13,670 bases of DNA from Burkholderiales bacterium (GTDB taxonomy: Bacteria; Pseudomonadota; Gammaproteobacteria; Burkholderiales; SG8-39). A model generated the notes under the pieces. The model did not search any database. It was not told the origin of the DNA and saw only the letters and a list, made by a program, of their open reading frames with translations. How positions within the stretch are numbered: the stretch's first letter is position 1; each line of letters opens with the position of its first letter. The translations under genes and the position numbers were made by a program. Of the stretch, positions 1 to 7,027 are shown piece after piece. The DNA lies in the NCBI GenBank assembly GCA_025929745.1, contig JAICPQ010000038.1, positions 1 through 13,670 on the forward strand. Reading direction: 5' to 3'.

Positions 1-1167
1 GCCGAAGTCGTCGGCAGCCTGACGCCGGGCCAGGCGCTCGTCGGCGTCGTGCATCGCGAGCTCGCCAAACTGATGGGCGAGGCGAATGTCGCGCTCGACC
101 TCGCCACGCAGCCGCCGGCGATCGTGCTGATGGCCGGCCTGCAGGGCTCCGGCAAGACGACGACGTGCGGCAAGCTCGCGCGCCTTCTCGCGCGGGAAAA
201 GAAAAAAGTCGCGCTGGTCTCGTGCGACGTGTATCGCCCCGCGGCGATCGAGCAGCTGAAGACTGTTTCCGCGCAAGCCGGCGGGCAGTTCGTCGCGTCG
301 GCCGTAGGCGAGAAGCCATCCGACATCGCGCGCCGCGCGGTGGAATACGCGCGCACACACTACATGGATGTGCTCATCGTCGACACGGCGGGGCGACTCG
401 CCATCGACGAGGAGATGATGCGCGAGATCGCCGAGCTGCACGCCGCGCTGAAGCCGGTCGAGACGCTGTTCATCGTCGACGCCATGCAGGGGCAGGACGC
501 GGTCAACGTCGCGCGCGCGTTCAACGAGCGCTTGCCGCTCACGGGCGTGATCCTCACCAAGCTCGATGGCGACGCACGCGGCGGCGCCGCGCTCTCGGTG
601 CGCCATGTGACTGGCAAGCCGATCAAGTTCGCTGGCGTGGGGGAGAAGCTGGACGGCATCGAGCCGTTCCACCCGGAGCGCATGGCGGCGCGCATTCTCG
701 GCATGGGCGACATCCTTTCCCTCGTCGAGGAGGCGCACGCCAAGATCGACCTCGAGGAAGCGCAGCGCGTCGCCGAGAAGGTGAAGAAGGGCAAGGGCTT
801 CGACCTGGAGGACTTCAAGCAGCAGATCGCGCAGATGAAGAAGATGGGCGGCGTCGCCTCGCTCATGGACAAGCTGCCCGCCCAGCTCGTCGGACAGATC
901 GATCCGGCGAAGCTGCAGGACGAGACGCAGTTCAAGCGTATCGAAGGCATCATCAACTCGATGACTCCGGCTGAGCGCCGCAAGCCCGAGATCATCAAGG
1001 CCTCGCGCAAGCGGCGCATCGCCGCCGGCGCCGGCGTCCCGGTGCAGGCCGTGAACCAGCTGCTCAACCAGTTCGAGCAGATGCAGAAAATGATGAAGAT
1101 GATGAAGGGCGGCAACCTGCAGCGCATGATGCGCGGGATGAGGGGCATCCTGCCCGGCATGCGCTAG
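1..1167 (+). CDS. ffh: Signal recognition particle protein Ffh (5' partial)
   Basis: This is the GTPase and 4.5S-RNA-binding subunit of the signal recognition particle, which binds signal sequences of nascent membrane proteins and delivers ribosomes to FtsY. The reading frame is open through base 1, so the gene starts outside the window. Compared with E. coli Ffh (453 aa) about 60 N-terminal residues of the N domain are missing, and 388 residues are present. Visible GTPase motifs are the P-loop GLQGSGKTT (bases 136-162), DTAGR (near base 384) and TKLDGDARGG (near base 556). The methionine-rich C-terminal M domain ends in QKMMKMMKGG and GMRGILPGMR. The GTG at 49 is an internal valine and not a start. 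The TAG stop is followed immediately by the GTG of the next gene, so the two are probably co-transcribed. Confidence 0.98.
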   Translation, partial: AEVVGSLTPGQALVGVVHRELAKLMGEANVALDLATQPPAIVLMAGLQGSGKTTTCGKLARLLAREKKKVALVSCDVYRPAAIEQLKTVSAQAGGQFVASAVGEKPSDIARRAVEYARTHYMDVLIVDTAGRLAIDEEMMREIAELHAALKPVETLFIVDAMQGQDAVNVARAFNERLPLTGVILTKLDGDARGGAALSVRHVTGKPIKFAGVGEKLDGIEPFHPERMAARILGMGDILSLVEEAHAKIDLEEAQRVAEKVKKGKGFDLEDFKQQIAQMKKMGGVASLMDKLPAQLVGQIDPAKLQDETQFKRIEGIINSMTPAERRKPEIIKASRKRRIAAGAGVPVQAVNQLLNQFEQMQKMMKMMKGGNLQRMMRGMRGILPGMR

Positions 1168-2307
1168 GTGCGCGCTCGCGCCGCCATCGCCGCGGCGACG
1201 GCGCTCAACCTTCCTTTCGGCACGCTGTACGCATTCAGCGTGTTCCTGAAACCGCTCGAAGCGCTGCTCGGGGTCGGGCGCGCCGAGCTGAGCTTCGTGT
1301 TCGGGCTGGCCACCGTCACGCTGACCGGCGCGATGGTGGCGGCGCCGAGCGTCTACCGCAGGATGGCGCCGTGGGCGATCGCGCTCGCGTGCGGCGCGTG
1401 CGGCGCCGGCGGTCTTTTTCTCGCCGCGCGTGCGACGACTTTTGCCGAGCTCGCGCTGGGCTACGGTGTTCTCTTCGGCATCGGCGCCGGCATCGGCTTC
1501 ATCGTCGTGCATCAGGGCGTAAATCAGACCGTCACCACTCGCCGCGGACTTGCCAACGGATACGTGGTGAGCCTCTACCCGCTGGGCGCGATGCTCGGCG
1601 CGCCGCTTTTCGGCTGGACCATTGCAGAGTTCGGCATCCGCGCGACGCTCGGCAGCCTGGCCGTTGCGGTTTTCGCCGGGTGCGCGCTCACGGCATTCCT
1701 GCTGGGCGCCACCGACATCCGGATGCACGATGCAACAGAAACCGCCGAGCCGGGCGATGCACGGCGCTCGACGTTCTACCTCCTCGCAACGGTGTTCTTC
1801 CTCGCCGCGGCCGCCGGCCTCATGGTGATGAGCCAGGCGGCCGGCATCGTGCAGGCTTACGGCGCCGGCACCGCGCTTGCCGTCGCCGCGACCGCTTTCA
1901 TCACCGGAATGGTCGGCGCGGCGCGCATCGCCGGCGGCTGGCTCACCGATCGCTACGCCATCGCGCGCGTTGCGATGGGCGCGCAATTCTTTGCCTTCAT
2001 GGGGGCGGCGATCCTCAGCCTGTGGCCCGGCCCGTTGGTGGCCGTCGGCACGCTGGCGATGATCGGCGCGGGCTACGGCATCATTTCCGGCGTCACGGCG
2101 GCCGCGATCGCGCGCTACTGGCACAAGAACGCTTTCGGCCGCGTCGCCGGCCGGCTTTACGTCGCCTGGTGCATCGCTGCGATCACCCTGCCGGTGGTGG
2201 CCGGCTGGGTCTACGATCGCACCCAAGGCTACGCCGCCGCCGTGTGGATTGCGGGCGGCCTCAATCTCGTCGCCGTCGCCTTCGCCGCGCGCCTACCAAA
2301 GCCCTGA
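1168..2307 (+). CDS. MFS transporter, oxalate/formate antiporter-like
   Basis: This is an inner-membrane major facilitator superfamily permease of 379 aa, with about 12 hydrophobic segments and a loop rich in charged residues near residues 183-200 dividing the two halves. The first helix begins almost at the N-terminus (AAIAAATALNLPFGTLYAFS). The segment RGLANGYVVSLYPLGAMLGA (126-145) and the loop GGWLTDRYAIARV (256-268, motif A-like) are typical of MFS proteins and recall the OFA (oxalate/formate antiporter) group; the substrate cannot be read from sequence. The GTG start at 1168 directly abuts the ffh stop and has no clear Shine-Dalgarno, so it may depend on coupling. The next in-frame ATG (1333) would remove the first helix and cut into the second. 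Its place between ffh and rpsP looks like an insertion into otherwise conserved housekeeping order. Confidence 0.85.
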   Translation: MRARAAIAAATALNLPFGTLYAFSVFLKPLEALLGVGRAELSFVFGLATVTLTGAMVAAPSVYRRMAPWAIALACGACGAGGLFLAARATTFAELALGYGVLFGIGAGIGFIVVHQGVNQTVTTRRGLANGYVVSLYPLGAMLGAPLFGWTIAEFGIRATLGSLAVAVFAGCALTAFLLGATDIRMHDATETAEPGDARRSTFYLLATVFFLAAAAGLMVMSQAAGIVQAYGAGTALAVAATAFITGMVGAARIAGGWLTDRYAIARVAMGAQFFAFMGAAILSLWPGPLVAVGTLAMIGAGYGIISGVTAAAIARYWHKNAFGRVAGRLYVAWCIAAITLPVVAGWVYDRTQGYAAAVWIAGGLNLVAVAFAARLPKP

Positions 2308-2317
2308 TTTCTCCCTT

Positions 2318-2323
2318 ATAATC
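2318..2323 (+). promoter_or_regulatory. Probable -10 box of the rpsP operon promoter
   Basis: A perfect TATAAT lies in the 48-bp gap between the MFS gene and rpsP. No good -35 hexamer is seen 16-18 bp upstream (best is ACCAAA at 2295-2300). The bases just after the -10 (CCGCGCC, 2324-2330) form a GC-rich discriminator, a feature known from stringently controlled ribosomal promoters, so growth-rate control through ppGpp/DksA is plausible by inference. CCGCG (2324-2328) and CGCGG (2335-2339) could pair around a 6-nt loop, but this short stem may only be part of the promoter. The region sits at the head of fourteen tightly packed genes and is the only plus-strand gap among them longer than 20 bp. 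Confidence 0.65.
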
Positions 2324-2355
2324 CGCGCCTTTTCGCGGTTTGCGGAGCATTCCCC

Positions 2356-2607
2356 ATGGTAGTGATTCGACTGCAGCGCGGCGGTGCGAACAAGCGGCCG
2401 TTCTTTCATGTCGTGGTGGCCGATTCGCGGCGCGCGGCGGGCAAGAAATTTATCGAGCGGCTTGGGTTCTACGACCCGAAGGCGCCGCAAGGCCGCGAGG
2501 CGCTGCGTGTGAACATGGAGCGCGTGAAGCACTGGACCGGCAAGGGCGCGCAGCTCTCGTCCACGGCGGCGCGGCTCGTAAAGCAGTTTGCCAAGAAGGC
2601 CGCCTGA
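2356..2607 (+). CDS. rpsP: 30S ribosomal protein S16
   Basis: This is a small-subunit ribosomal protein that binds 16S rRNA in the body of the 30S particle and helps its assembly. The 83-aa product is the usual length (82 in E. coli) and keeps the family pattern MVVIRLQRGGANKRPFFHVVVADSR at the N-terminus, with FIERLGFYDP and a C-terminal helix ending KQFAKKAA. The ATG at 2356 is preceded by GGAG (2344-2347) with 8 bp spacing, which fixes the start. It is the first gene of the conserved rpsP-rimM-trmD-rplS block. Confidence 0.98.
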   Translation: MVVIRLQRGGANKRPFFHVVVADSRRAAGKKFIERLGFYDPKAPQGREALRVNMERVKHWTGKGAQLSSTAARLVKQFAKKAA

Positions 2608-3076
2608 GCTCATAGAGATGGGCCGCGTCGCCGGCTCGTACGGCGTGCGCGGATGGGTGAAAGTGGACGAAGCGCAGCAGGCGCTTCTGCGATGTGCGAG
2701 CTGGACGATCGGCGGCAAGGAATATCCCGTCGAGGAAGTGAAGGAGCACTCGGGCCGGCTGCTGGCGAAGCTGGGCGGGCTGGAGAGCCGCGAAGCGGCA
2801 CTGAAGTTGAAGGGCTCGACGGTTCATGTGAGGCGCGAGCAGATGCCGGCGCCAGACGCGGGGCACTACTACCTCGCCGACTTGGTGGGCCTCGAGGTCG
2901 TGAACGAGCGGGGCGAGGCGCTCGGCGTGGTGAAGCGCTGGCTTTTCAACGGCGCGCAGGACGTGATGGAAGTCGAAGGCGAGAAGGCACGCCTCATCCC
3001 GTGGACGCGAGCGGTGGTCCGCGAAGTGGATCTGCAAAGAAGGCAGATCCATATCGAGTGGGGGGCGGATTGGTGA
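2588..3076 (+). CDS. rimM: Ribosome maturation factor RimM
   Basis: RimM is a 30S assembly factor acting on the 3' domain of 16S rRNA next to S19. The N-terminal RimM barrel carries the signature GRVAGSYGVRGWVKV (12-26), and the C-terminal PRC-barrel begins at YYLADLVGLEV (about 95-105). The product is 162 aa from the TTG at 2588, within the family range. The start is not obvious. An in-frame stop lies at 2579-2581, and the only other standard start codon before the signature is ATG 2618, which would remove the first beta-strand (residues LIEM) that aligns with other RimM proteins. The TTG therefore seems right, placing the start 20 bp inside rpsP with only a weak Shine-Dalgarno, so translation is probably coupled. 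The 3' end overlaps trmD by GTGA. Confidence 0.93.
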   Translation: MPRRPPELIEMGRVAGSYGVRGWVKVDEAQQALLRCASWTIGGKEYPVEEVKEHSGRLLAKLGGLESREAALKLKGSTVHVRREQMPAPDAGHYYLADLVGLEVVNERGEALGVVKRWLFNGAQDVMEVEGEKARLIPWTRAVVREVDLQRRQIHIEWGADW

Positions 3077-3804
3077 TCCGCTTCGACGTGGTGACGCTGT
3101 TTCCGGAGATGTTCGCGGCGATTACCGCTAGCGGCATCACGAGCAGGGCGCTGGACGCGGGGTTGTACTCGCTGACGACGTGGAATCCGCGGGATTTCGC
3201 CGCGGACAGGCACCGGACTGTCGACGAGCGGCCGTATGGCGGCGGGCCGGGAATGGTGATGCTGGCCGAGCCGCTGGAGCGCGCGCTGGACGGAATCAGG
3301 CTGGCGGGAGGGGGAAGGGTGATCTACCTCTCACCGCAGGGAAAGAAGCTCGATCACCGCAGGGTTTTGGAATTTGCGAAGCAGAGTTCGCTGACCCTGT
3401 TGTGCGGAAGGTATGAAGGCGTGGACGAGCGGCTGCTCGAGCGCCGGGTCGACGAGGAGATTTCCATCGGCGACTTCGTGCTATCGGGCGGCGAGATCGC
3501 CGCGATGGCGCTGGTCGACGCGGTGGTGCGCCAGCTGCCCGGCGCGCTCGGCGACGAGAACTCGGCACTGGAGGAGTCGTTCGCGGACGGGCTGCTCGAT
3601 TGCCCGCAGTACACGCGGCCCGAGGTGTACGCCGAGCGCCGGGTGCCCGAAGTTCTGATGTCCGGGCACCACGAGAACATCCGGCGCTGGCGGCTGAAGC
3701 AGGCGCTGGGAAGGACCTGGCTGCGGCGGCCGGATCTGCTGGCGGTGCGCACGCTGACCAAGGAAGAGGAACGGCTGTTGGCAGAATTCAAGCGGGAGCG
3801 ATAA
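3073..3804 (+). CDS. trmD: tRNA (guanine-37-N1)-methyltransferase
   Basis: TrmD uses S-adenosylmethionine to methylate N1 of G37 next to the anticodon, which prevents +1 frameshifting. The 243-aa protein keeps the SPOUT trefoil-knot motifs: YLSPQGKKL (85-93), CGRYEGVDERLLE (111-123), EISIGDFVLSGGE (129-141), then GLLDCPQYTRP (173-183) and the C-terminal RRWRLKQALGRTWLRRP. The GTG start at 3073 overlaps the rimM stop (GTGA) and has a G-rich Shine-Dalgarno at 3060-3065; it matches the E. coli N-terminus. The frame is open far upstream through rimM, but that part is not TrmD-like. At the position of the E. coli catalytic Asp169 there is Glu168 (EESF instead of EDSF). AGG arginine codons are unusually frequent for this window (seven). 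Confidence 0.97.
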   Translation: MIRFDVVTLFPEMFAAITASGITSRALDAGLYSLTTWNPRDFAADRHRTVDERPYGGGPGMVMLAEPLERALDGIRLAGGGRVIYLSPQGKKLDHRRVLEFAKQSSLTLLCGRYEGVDERLLERRVDEEISIGDFVLSGGEIAAMALVDAVVRQLPGALGDENSALEESFADGLLDCPQYTRPEVYAERRVPEVLMSGHHENIRRWRLKQALGRTWLRRPDLLAVRTLTKEEERLLAEFKRER

Positions 3805-3806
3805 AC

Positions 3807-4184
3807 ATGGATCTGATCAGGACACTCGAGCAGGAAGAGATCAAGCGCCTCAAGAAGGAGGTCCCGGACTTCTCGCCTGGCGACACCGTGATCGTCAACG
3901 TCAACGTGGTCGAGGGTGAGCGAAAGCGCCTGCAGGCGTTCGAGGGTATGGTGATCGCGAAGCGAAACCGCGGCCTCAACTCCTCTTTCATCGTCCGGAA
4001 GGTGTCCTCGGGCGAAGGCGTCGAGCGCACCTTCCAGACCTTCTCGCCGCTCATCGCCTCGATCGAAGTGAAGCGTAAGGGCGACGTGCGCCGCGCGAAG
4101 CTCTACTACCTGCGGGCGCGCTCGGGCAAGTCCGCGCGCATCCGCGAACGCACGGGCGGCGAGGCCGAAACGCCGCAGGAGTAA
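3807..4184 (+). CDS. rplS: 50S ribosomal protein L19
   Basis: L19 lies at the 30S/50S interface and takes part in intersubunit bridges. The 125-aa product matches the family along its length: FSPGDTVIVNVNVVEG (27-42), KRLQAFEGMVIAKRNRGLNS, GEGVERTFQTFSP and RRAKLYYLRARSGKSARIRER. It has about ten extra acidic or polar residues at the C-terminus (GGEAETPQE) compared with E. coli (115 aa). The ATG at 3807 sits 2 bp after the trmD stop and is preceded by GGGAG (3794-3798) at 8 bp spacing, which settles the start despite open sequence upstream. Confidence 0.98.
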   Translation: MDLIRTLEQEEIKRLKKEVPDFSPGDTVIVNVNVVEGERKRLQAFEGMVIAKRNRGLNSSFIVRKVSSGEGVERTFQTFSPLIASIEVKRKGDVRRAKLYYLRARSGKSARIRERTGGEAETPQE

Positions 4185-4193
4185 AATGGACTG

Positions 4194-5270
4194 ATGCGCC
4201 GCGAAACGGCTGCCATCAGCCCCGTCACCGAAGTCGTCCAGGCGATCCGCGCCGGCGAGATCGTCATCCTGGTCGACGATGAAGACCGCGAGAACGAGGG
4301 CGACCTCGTTTTCGCTGCCGACTTCGTTACGCCCGAGAAAATCAACTTCCTCGCCAAGCATGGGCGCGGGCTCATCTGCATGCCGATCACCGAGGAGCAT
4401 GCCGCGCGCCTTGGCTTGCGGCCGATGGTCGAGCAGAACCGCTCCCGGCACGGCACGAACTTCACCGTGTCGATCGAGGCCGCCGAGGGCATTGCCACCG
4501 GCATCTCGGCGCACGATCGCGCACTCACCATCAAAGTGGCCTGCGCGCGCGACGCGAAGGCCGAAGACATCGTCCAGCCGGGGCATGTCTTTCCGCTCGT
4601 GGCGCATCCCGGCGGCGTGCTCGCCCGCGCCGGCCATACGGAGGCGTGCTGCGACCTGGCGCGCCTCGCAGGGCTCGCGCCGGCCGCGGTGCTGTGCGAG
4701 ATCATGCGCGACGACGGCACGATGGCGCGGCTCCCCGACCTCCTCGAGTTCGCCGTCGCGCACAAACTGAAGATCGGCACGATCGCCGACCTGATCGAAT
4801 ATCGCAGCCGCACCGAGTCGCTCGTGCAGCGCACCGGCGAGCGCGATGTCGAGACGCCGTGGGGCCCGTTTCATCTCGTGTCGTACCGCGATCGCACCGT
4901 CGACGCGCTGCACCTCGCGCTCGTGCTCGGCAAAGTGGAGCCGAAAGCAGAGGTCCTGGTGCGGGTTCATGAGCCGCTCTCGATTCTCGACCTTCTCGAC
5001 GCCGGCGCGAGCACGCACTCCTGGGCGGTGGGGGAAGCGCTGCGCGCGATCCAGCAGGCTGGCGCCGGGGTGATGGTCTTCATGAACTGCAACCAGGACG
5101 AAGCGCGCGCCCCGAACACAGCGCGCAGCCTGGACTTGCGGCTCTACGGCATCGGCGCACAGATCCTGCGCGACCTCGGCGTCGGCAAGATGCGCCTCAT
5201 GGCCGCGCCGAGAAAGATGCCGAGCATGGCGGGCTTCGGCCTCGAAGTAACCAGCTACATGCGGCGGTAA
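4194..5270 (+). CDS. ribBA: 3,4-dihydroxy-2-butanone 4-phosphate synthase with degenerate GTP cyclohydrolase II domain (RibBA/RibBX type)
   Basis: The first half (about residues 10-205) is a full RibB domain that turns ribulose 5-phosphate into formate and 3,4-dihydroxy-2-butanone 4-phosphate, the four-carbon unit of riboflavin. Its metal and substrate motifs are intact: DDEDRENEGD (28-37), GTNFTVSIEAAEGIATG, PGHVFPL, GGHTE-like AGHTEA and DDGTMAR. The second half (about 207-358, starting at ETPWGPFHLVSYR) has the fold pattern of GTP cyclohydrolase II. However, it lacks the zinc cysteines of the C-x10-C-x-C motif (here HEPLSILDLLDAGASTHSW) and the RQEGRGIGL catalytic loop (here NQDEARAPNTARSLDLRLYG). 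It is therefore unlikely to open GTP, as in proteins described as RibBX. AGGAG (4177-4181) lies 12 bp before the ATG. The gene is followed 5 bp later by ribH. No FMN riboswitch is visible. Confidence 0.93.
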   Translation: MRRETAAISPVTEVVQAIRAGEIVILVDDEDRENEGDLVFAADFVTPEKINFLAKHGRGLICMPITEEHAARLGLRPMVEQNRSRHGTNFTVSIEAAEGIATGISAHDRALTIKVACARDAKAEDIVQPGHVFPLVAHPGGVLARAGHTEACCDLARLAGLAPAAVLCEIMRDDGTMARLPDLLEFAVAHKLKIGTIADLIEYRSRTESLVQRTGERDVETPWGPFHLVSYRDRTVDALHLALVLGKVEPKAEVLVRVHEPLSILDLLDAGASTHSWAVGEALRAIQQAGAGVMVFMNCNQDEARAPNTARSLDLRLYGIGAQILRDLGVGKMRLMAAPRKMPSMAGFGLEVTSYMRR

Positions 5271-5275
5271 AGGCC

Positions 5276-5686
5276 ATGCGACTGGGCATCGTCGCCAGCC
5301 GTTTCAACGAGGAAATCTGCGCGAAGCTGCTCGAGCGTGCGCGCGCGCAAGCCGAGAAGCTCAATGCCCAATGTACGGTGGTGAGCGTAGCGGGCGCGCT
5401 CGAAATTCCGCTCGCGCTGCAGTGGATGGCCCAGTCCGGCCGCTTCGATGCGCTGGTCGCCCTTGGCGCTGTGATCCGCGGCGACACTTACCACTTCGAG
5501 GTGGTGGCGAACGAGTCGGCGCGCGGCGTGATGGAAGTAATGCTGGATTTCGGCCTGCCCATCGCGAACGGCATCCTCACCACCGACGACGAGGCCCAGG
5601 CCAATGCGCGCCTGGAAAAGGGCGCCGAAGCGGTGCGCGTGGCGCTCGAGATGGCGAAGCTGAAGGGCCGCATCCATGAAGGGTAA
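5276..5686 (+). CDS. ribH: 6,7-dimethyl-8-ribityllumazine synthase (short N-terminus)
   Basis: RibH condenses the RibB product with 5-amino-6-ribitylaminouracil to give lumazine, the penultimate riboflavin intermediate. Visible active-site motifs are SRFNEEI (8-14), VAGALEIPLAL (38-48), GAVIRGDTYHFE (64-75, with the catalytic His73) and NGILTTDDEAQA (98-109). The protein has 136 residues and starts at the strand MRLGIVASRF, about 14 residues shorter than E. coli RibH. No ATG, GTG or TTG lies in frame within the preceding 60 bp. The frame upstream is open but does not resemble RibH. The AAAGG before the ATG is only 2 bp away, a poor spacing, so translation may depend on ribBA. The 3' end overlaps nusB by 11 bp. 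Confidence 0.95.
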   Translation: MRLGIVASRFNEEICAKLLERARAQAEKLNAQCTVVSVAGALEIPLALQWMAQSGRFDALVALGAVIRGDTYHFEVVANESARGVMEVMLDFGLPIANGILTTDDEAQANARLEKGAEAVRVALEMAKLKGRIHEG

Positions 5687-6095
5687 GCGCGGCGCGCGCG
5701 AAGTGGCACTGCAGGCGCTCTACGCATGGCAGCTTTCCGGCGGCGACCCGCTCGAGGAAGCGCGCGCCAACGAGCACTACGAGAAAAGCAGATTCCTCGA
5801 GGAGCTGGTGGGCGGCGTGCGGCAGCGTGCCGGCGAGCTCGAGTCGCTGATCGCGCCGCACCTCGATCGCGAGTTCGCCAAGCTCTCGCCCGTCGAGCGC
5901 GCGATCCTTTACATCGGCGCCTACGAGCTCGCGCATCATCCGCAGACGCCGTTCAAGGTTGTCTTGAACGAGGCGGTCGAGCTCGGCAAGAGCTTCGGCG
6001 CCTCCGAGGGCTACCGGTTCGTGAACGGCGTGCTCGAGAAGATCGCGCAGGCGCTGCGTCCTGACGAAGTGGCGCGCTCGCGGAACCTCGCCTGA
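5676..6095 (+). CDS. nusB: Transcription antitermination factor NusB
   Basis: NusB pairs with NusE (S10) and binds boxA in rRNA leaders, making RNA polymerase resistant to termination. The 139-aa all-helical protein matches E. coli NusB: RGAREVALQALYAWQLS (5-21), SPVERAILYIGAYEL, and the family hallmark FKVVLNEAVELGKSFGASEGYRFVNGVLEKI near the C-terminus. The ATG at 5676 lies 11 bp inside ribH and has AAGGG (5663-5667) at 8 bp spacing. The ribH-nusB adjacency is widely conserved. The stop codon TGA at 6093-6095 is overlapped by the proposed CTG start of thiL. Confidence 0.97.
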   Translation: MKGKRGAREVALQALYAWQLSGGDPLEEARANEHYEKSRFLEELVGGVRQRAGELESLIAPHLDREFAKLSPVERAILYIGAYELAHHPQTPFKVVLNEAVELGKSFGASEGYRFVNGVLEKIAQALRPDEVARSRNLA

Positions 6096-7027
6096 ACGAG
6101 TTTGAGGTAATCCGGCGCTACTTCTCGCGCGCCCCGAAGCGCGCGTTGCTCGGCGTGGGCGACGACTGCGCGCTCCTGCGTCCCGACGCCGGGTTCGATC
6201 TCGCGGTAACGACGGACATGCTGGTCGAAGGGCGCCATTTCCTTCCGGACGCGGAGGCGCGCGCGCTCGGCCACAAGGCGCTCGCGGTGAATCTGTCAGA
6301 CCTCGCCGCCATGGGCGCGACGCCCCGCTGGGCCACGCTATCAATCGCGCTACCGTCGGTCGACGCGGACTGGCTCGAGCGGTTTTCCGCCGGCTTCTAC
6401 GCGCTGGCCGAGCGCCACGGCGTGGATCTCATCGGCGGGGACACGACGCGCAGCGAACGCCGCACGCTGAGCGTTACGGCGATCGGCGAAGTGCCGCCCG
6501 GGCTTGCGCTCCAGCGTTCCGGCGCGCGCGAGAACGACGATATCTGGGTATCCGGCGAGCTGGGCGGCGCCGCGCTGGCTCTCGTGCATCCGGAGATCGC
6601 CGAGGCGGCGAAGCGGCTGCATTTCCCGGAGCCGCGTGTCGAGCTTGGCGAGCGCTTGCGTCGCCTCGCGCATGCCGCCATCGACGTCTCCGATGGCCTC
6701 GCCGGCGACCTCGCGCATATCGCGGAGCGCTCCGGCGTTGCCGCTACCCTGGAATATGAGGCGATTCCGCGACCCGCGGCGTTCCGGCGACTGAAGAGCC
6801 CCGAGCTCGAGCGCAACTGCGTGCTCTCCGGCGGCGACGACTACGAGCTCCTCTTCACGGCGCCGCGCGCGCATCGCGCCGAACTCGAGGCGCTCGCCAG
6901 CGAGCTGGAAATCGCGCTCACCGTAATCGGCGCCACTTCGGCCGGCGCCGGCATCACGGTGCTCGACGGGGCCGGCAAGCCTATGGCGCACCGCGGCGGC
7001 TTCGACCACTTTCGCGATCAGCGATGA
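6092..7027 (+). CDS. thiL: Thiamine-monophosphate kinase, probable CTG start
   Basis: ThiL phosphorylates thiamine monophosphate with ATP to give thiamine diphosphate, the last step of the pathway. Motifs of the AIR synthase/ThiL fold are all present: GVGDDCALL (21-29), TTDMLVEGRHF (40-50), KALAVNLSDLAAMGA (62-76), LIGGDTTRS, AIDVSDGLAGDL and LSGGDDYELLFT. The start is unusual. The conserved N-terminal helix reads NEFEVIRRYFSRAP and lies upstream of the first ATG/GTG/TTG in frame (TTG 6146). Between the in-frame stop at 6062-6064 and that helix the only plausible initiator is CTG 6092, which overlaps the nusB stop as CTGA. GGAA (6082-6085) is a weak Shine-Dalgarno. From CTG the protein has 311 aa (E. 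coli 325); from TTG 293. The 3' end overlaps pgpA by ATGA. Confidence 0.93.
   Translation: MNEFEVIRRYFSRAPKRALLGVGDDCALLRPDAGFDLAVTTDMLVEGRHFLPDAEARALGHKALAVNLSDLAAMGATPRWATLSIALPSVDADWLERFSAGFYALAERHGVDLIGGDTTRSERRTLSVTAIGEVPPGLALQRSGARENDDIWVSGELGGAALALVHPEIAEAAKRLHFPEPRVELGERLRRLAHAAIDVSDGLAGDLAHIAERSGVAATLEYEAIPRPAAFRRLKSPELERNCVLSGGDDYELLFTAPRAHRAELEALASELEIALTVIGATSAGAGITVLDGAGKPMAHRGGFDHFRDQR

Noticed and set aside
2653..3072. Upstream in-frame extension of trmD
   Set aside because: The added residues are an out-of-frame reading of rimM and do not match TrmD; the GTG at 3073 matches the family N-terminus.
4182..4187. TAAAAT as a possible -10 box for ribBA
   Set aside because: No -35 is visible, and the bases are explained by the rplS stop codon and the ribBA Shine-Dalgarno spacer.
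4170..4193. FMN riboswitch before ribBA
   Set aside because: Only 9 bp separate rplS and ribBA, and no RFN-type conserved segments are seen inside rplS.
3354..5018. Long open frame of 554 codons on the minus strand
   Set aside because: It lies antisense to trmD, rplS and ribBA, all firmly identified. It is rich in Arg, Ala and Asp, resembles no family and is the usual by-product of high-GC codon bias.
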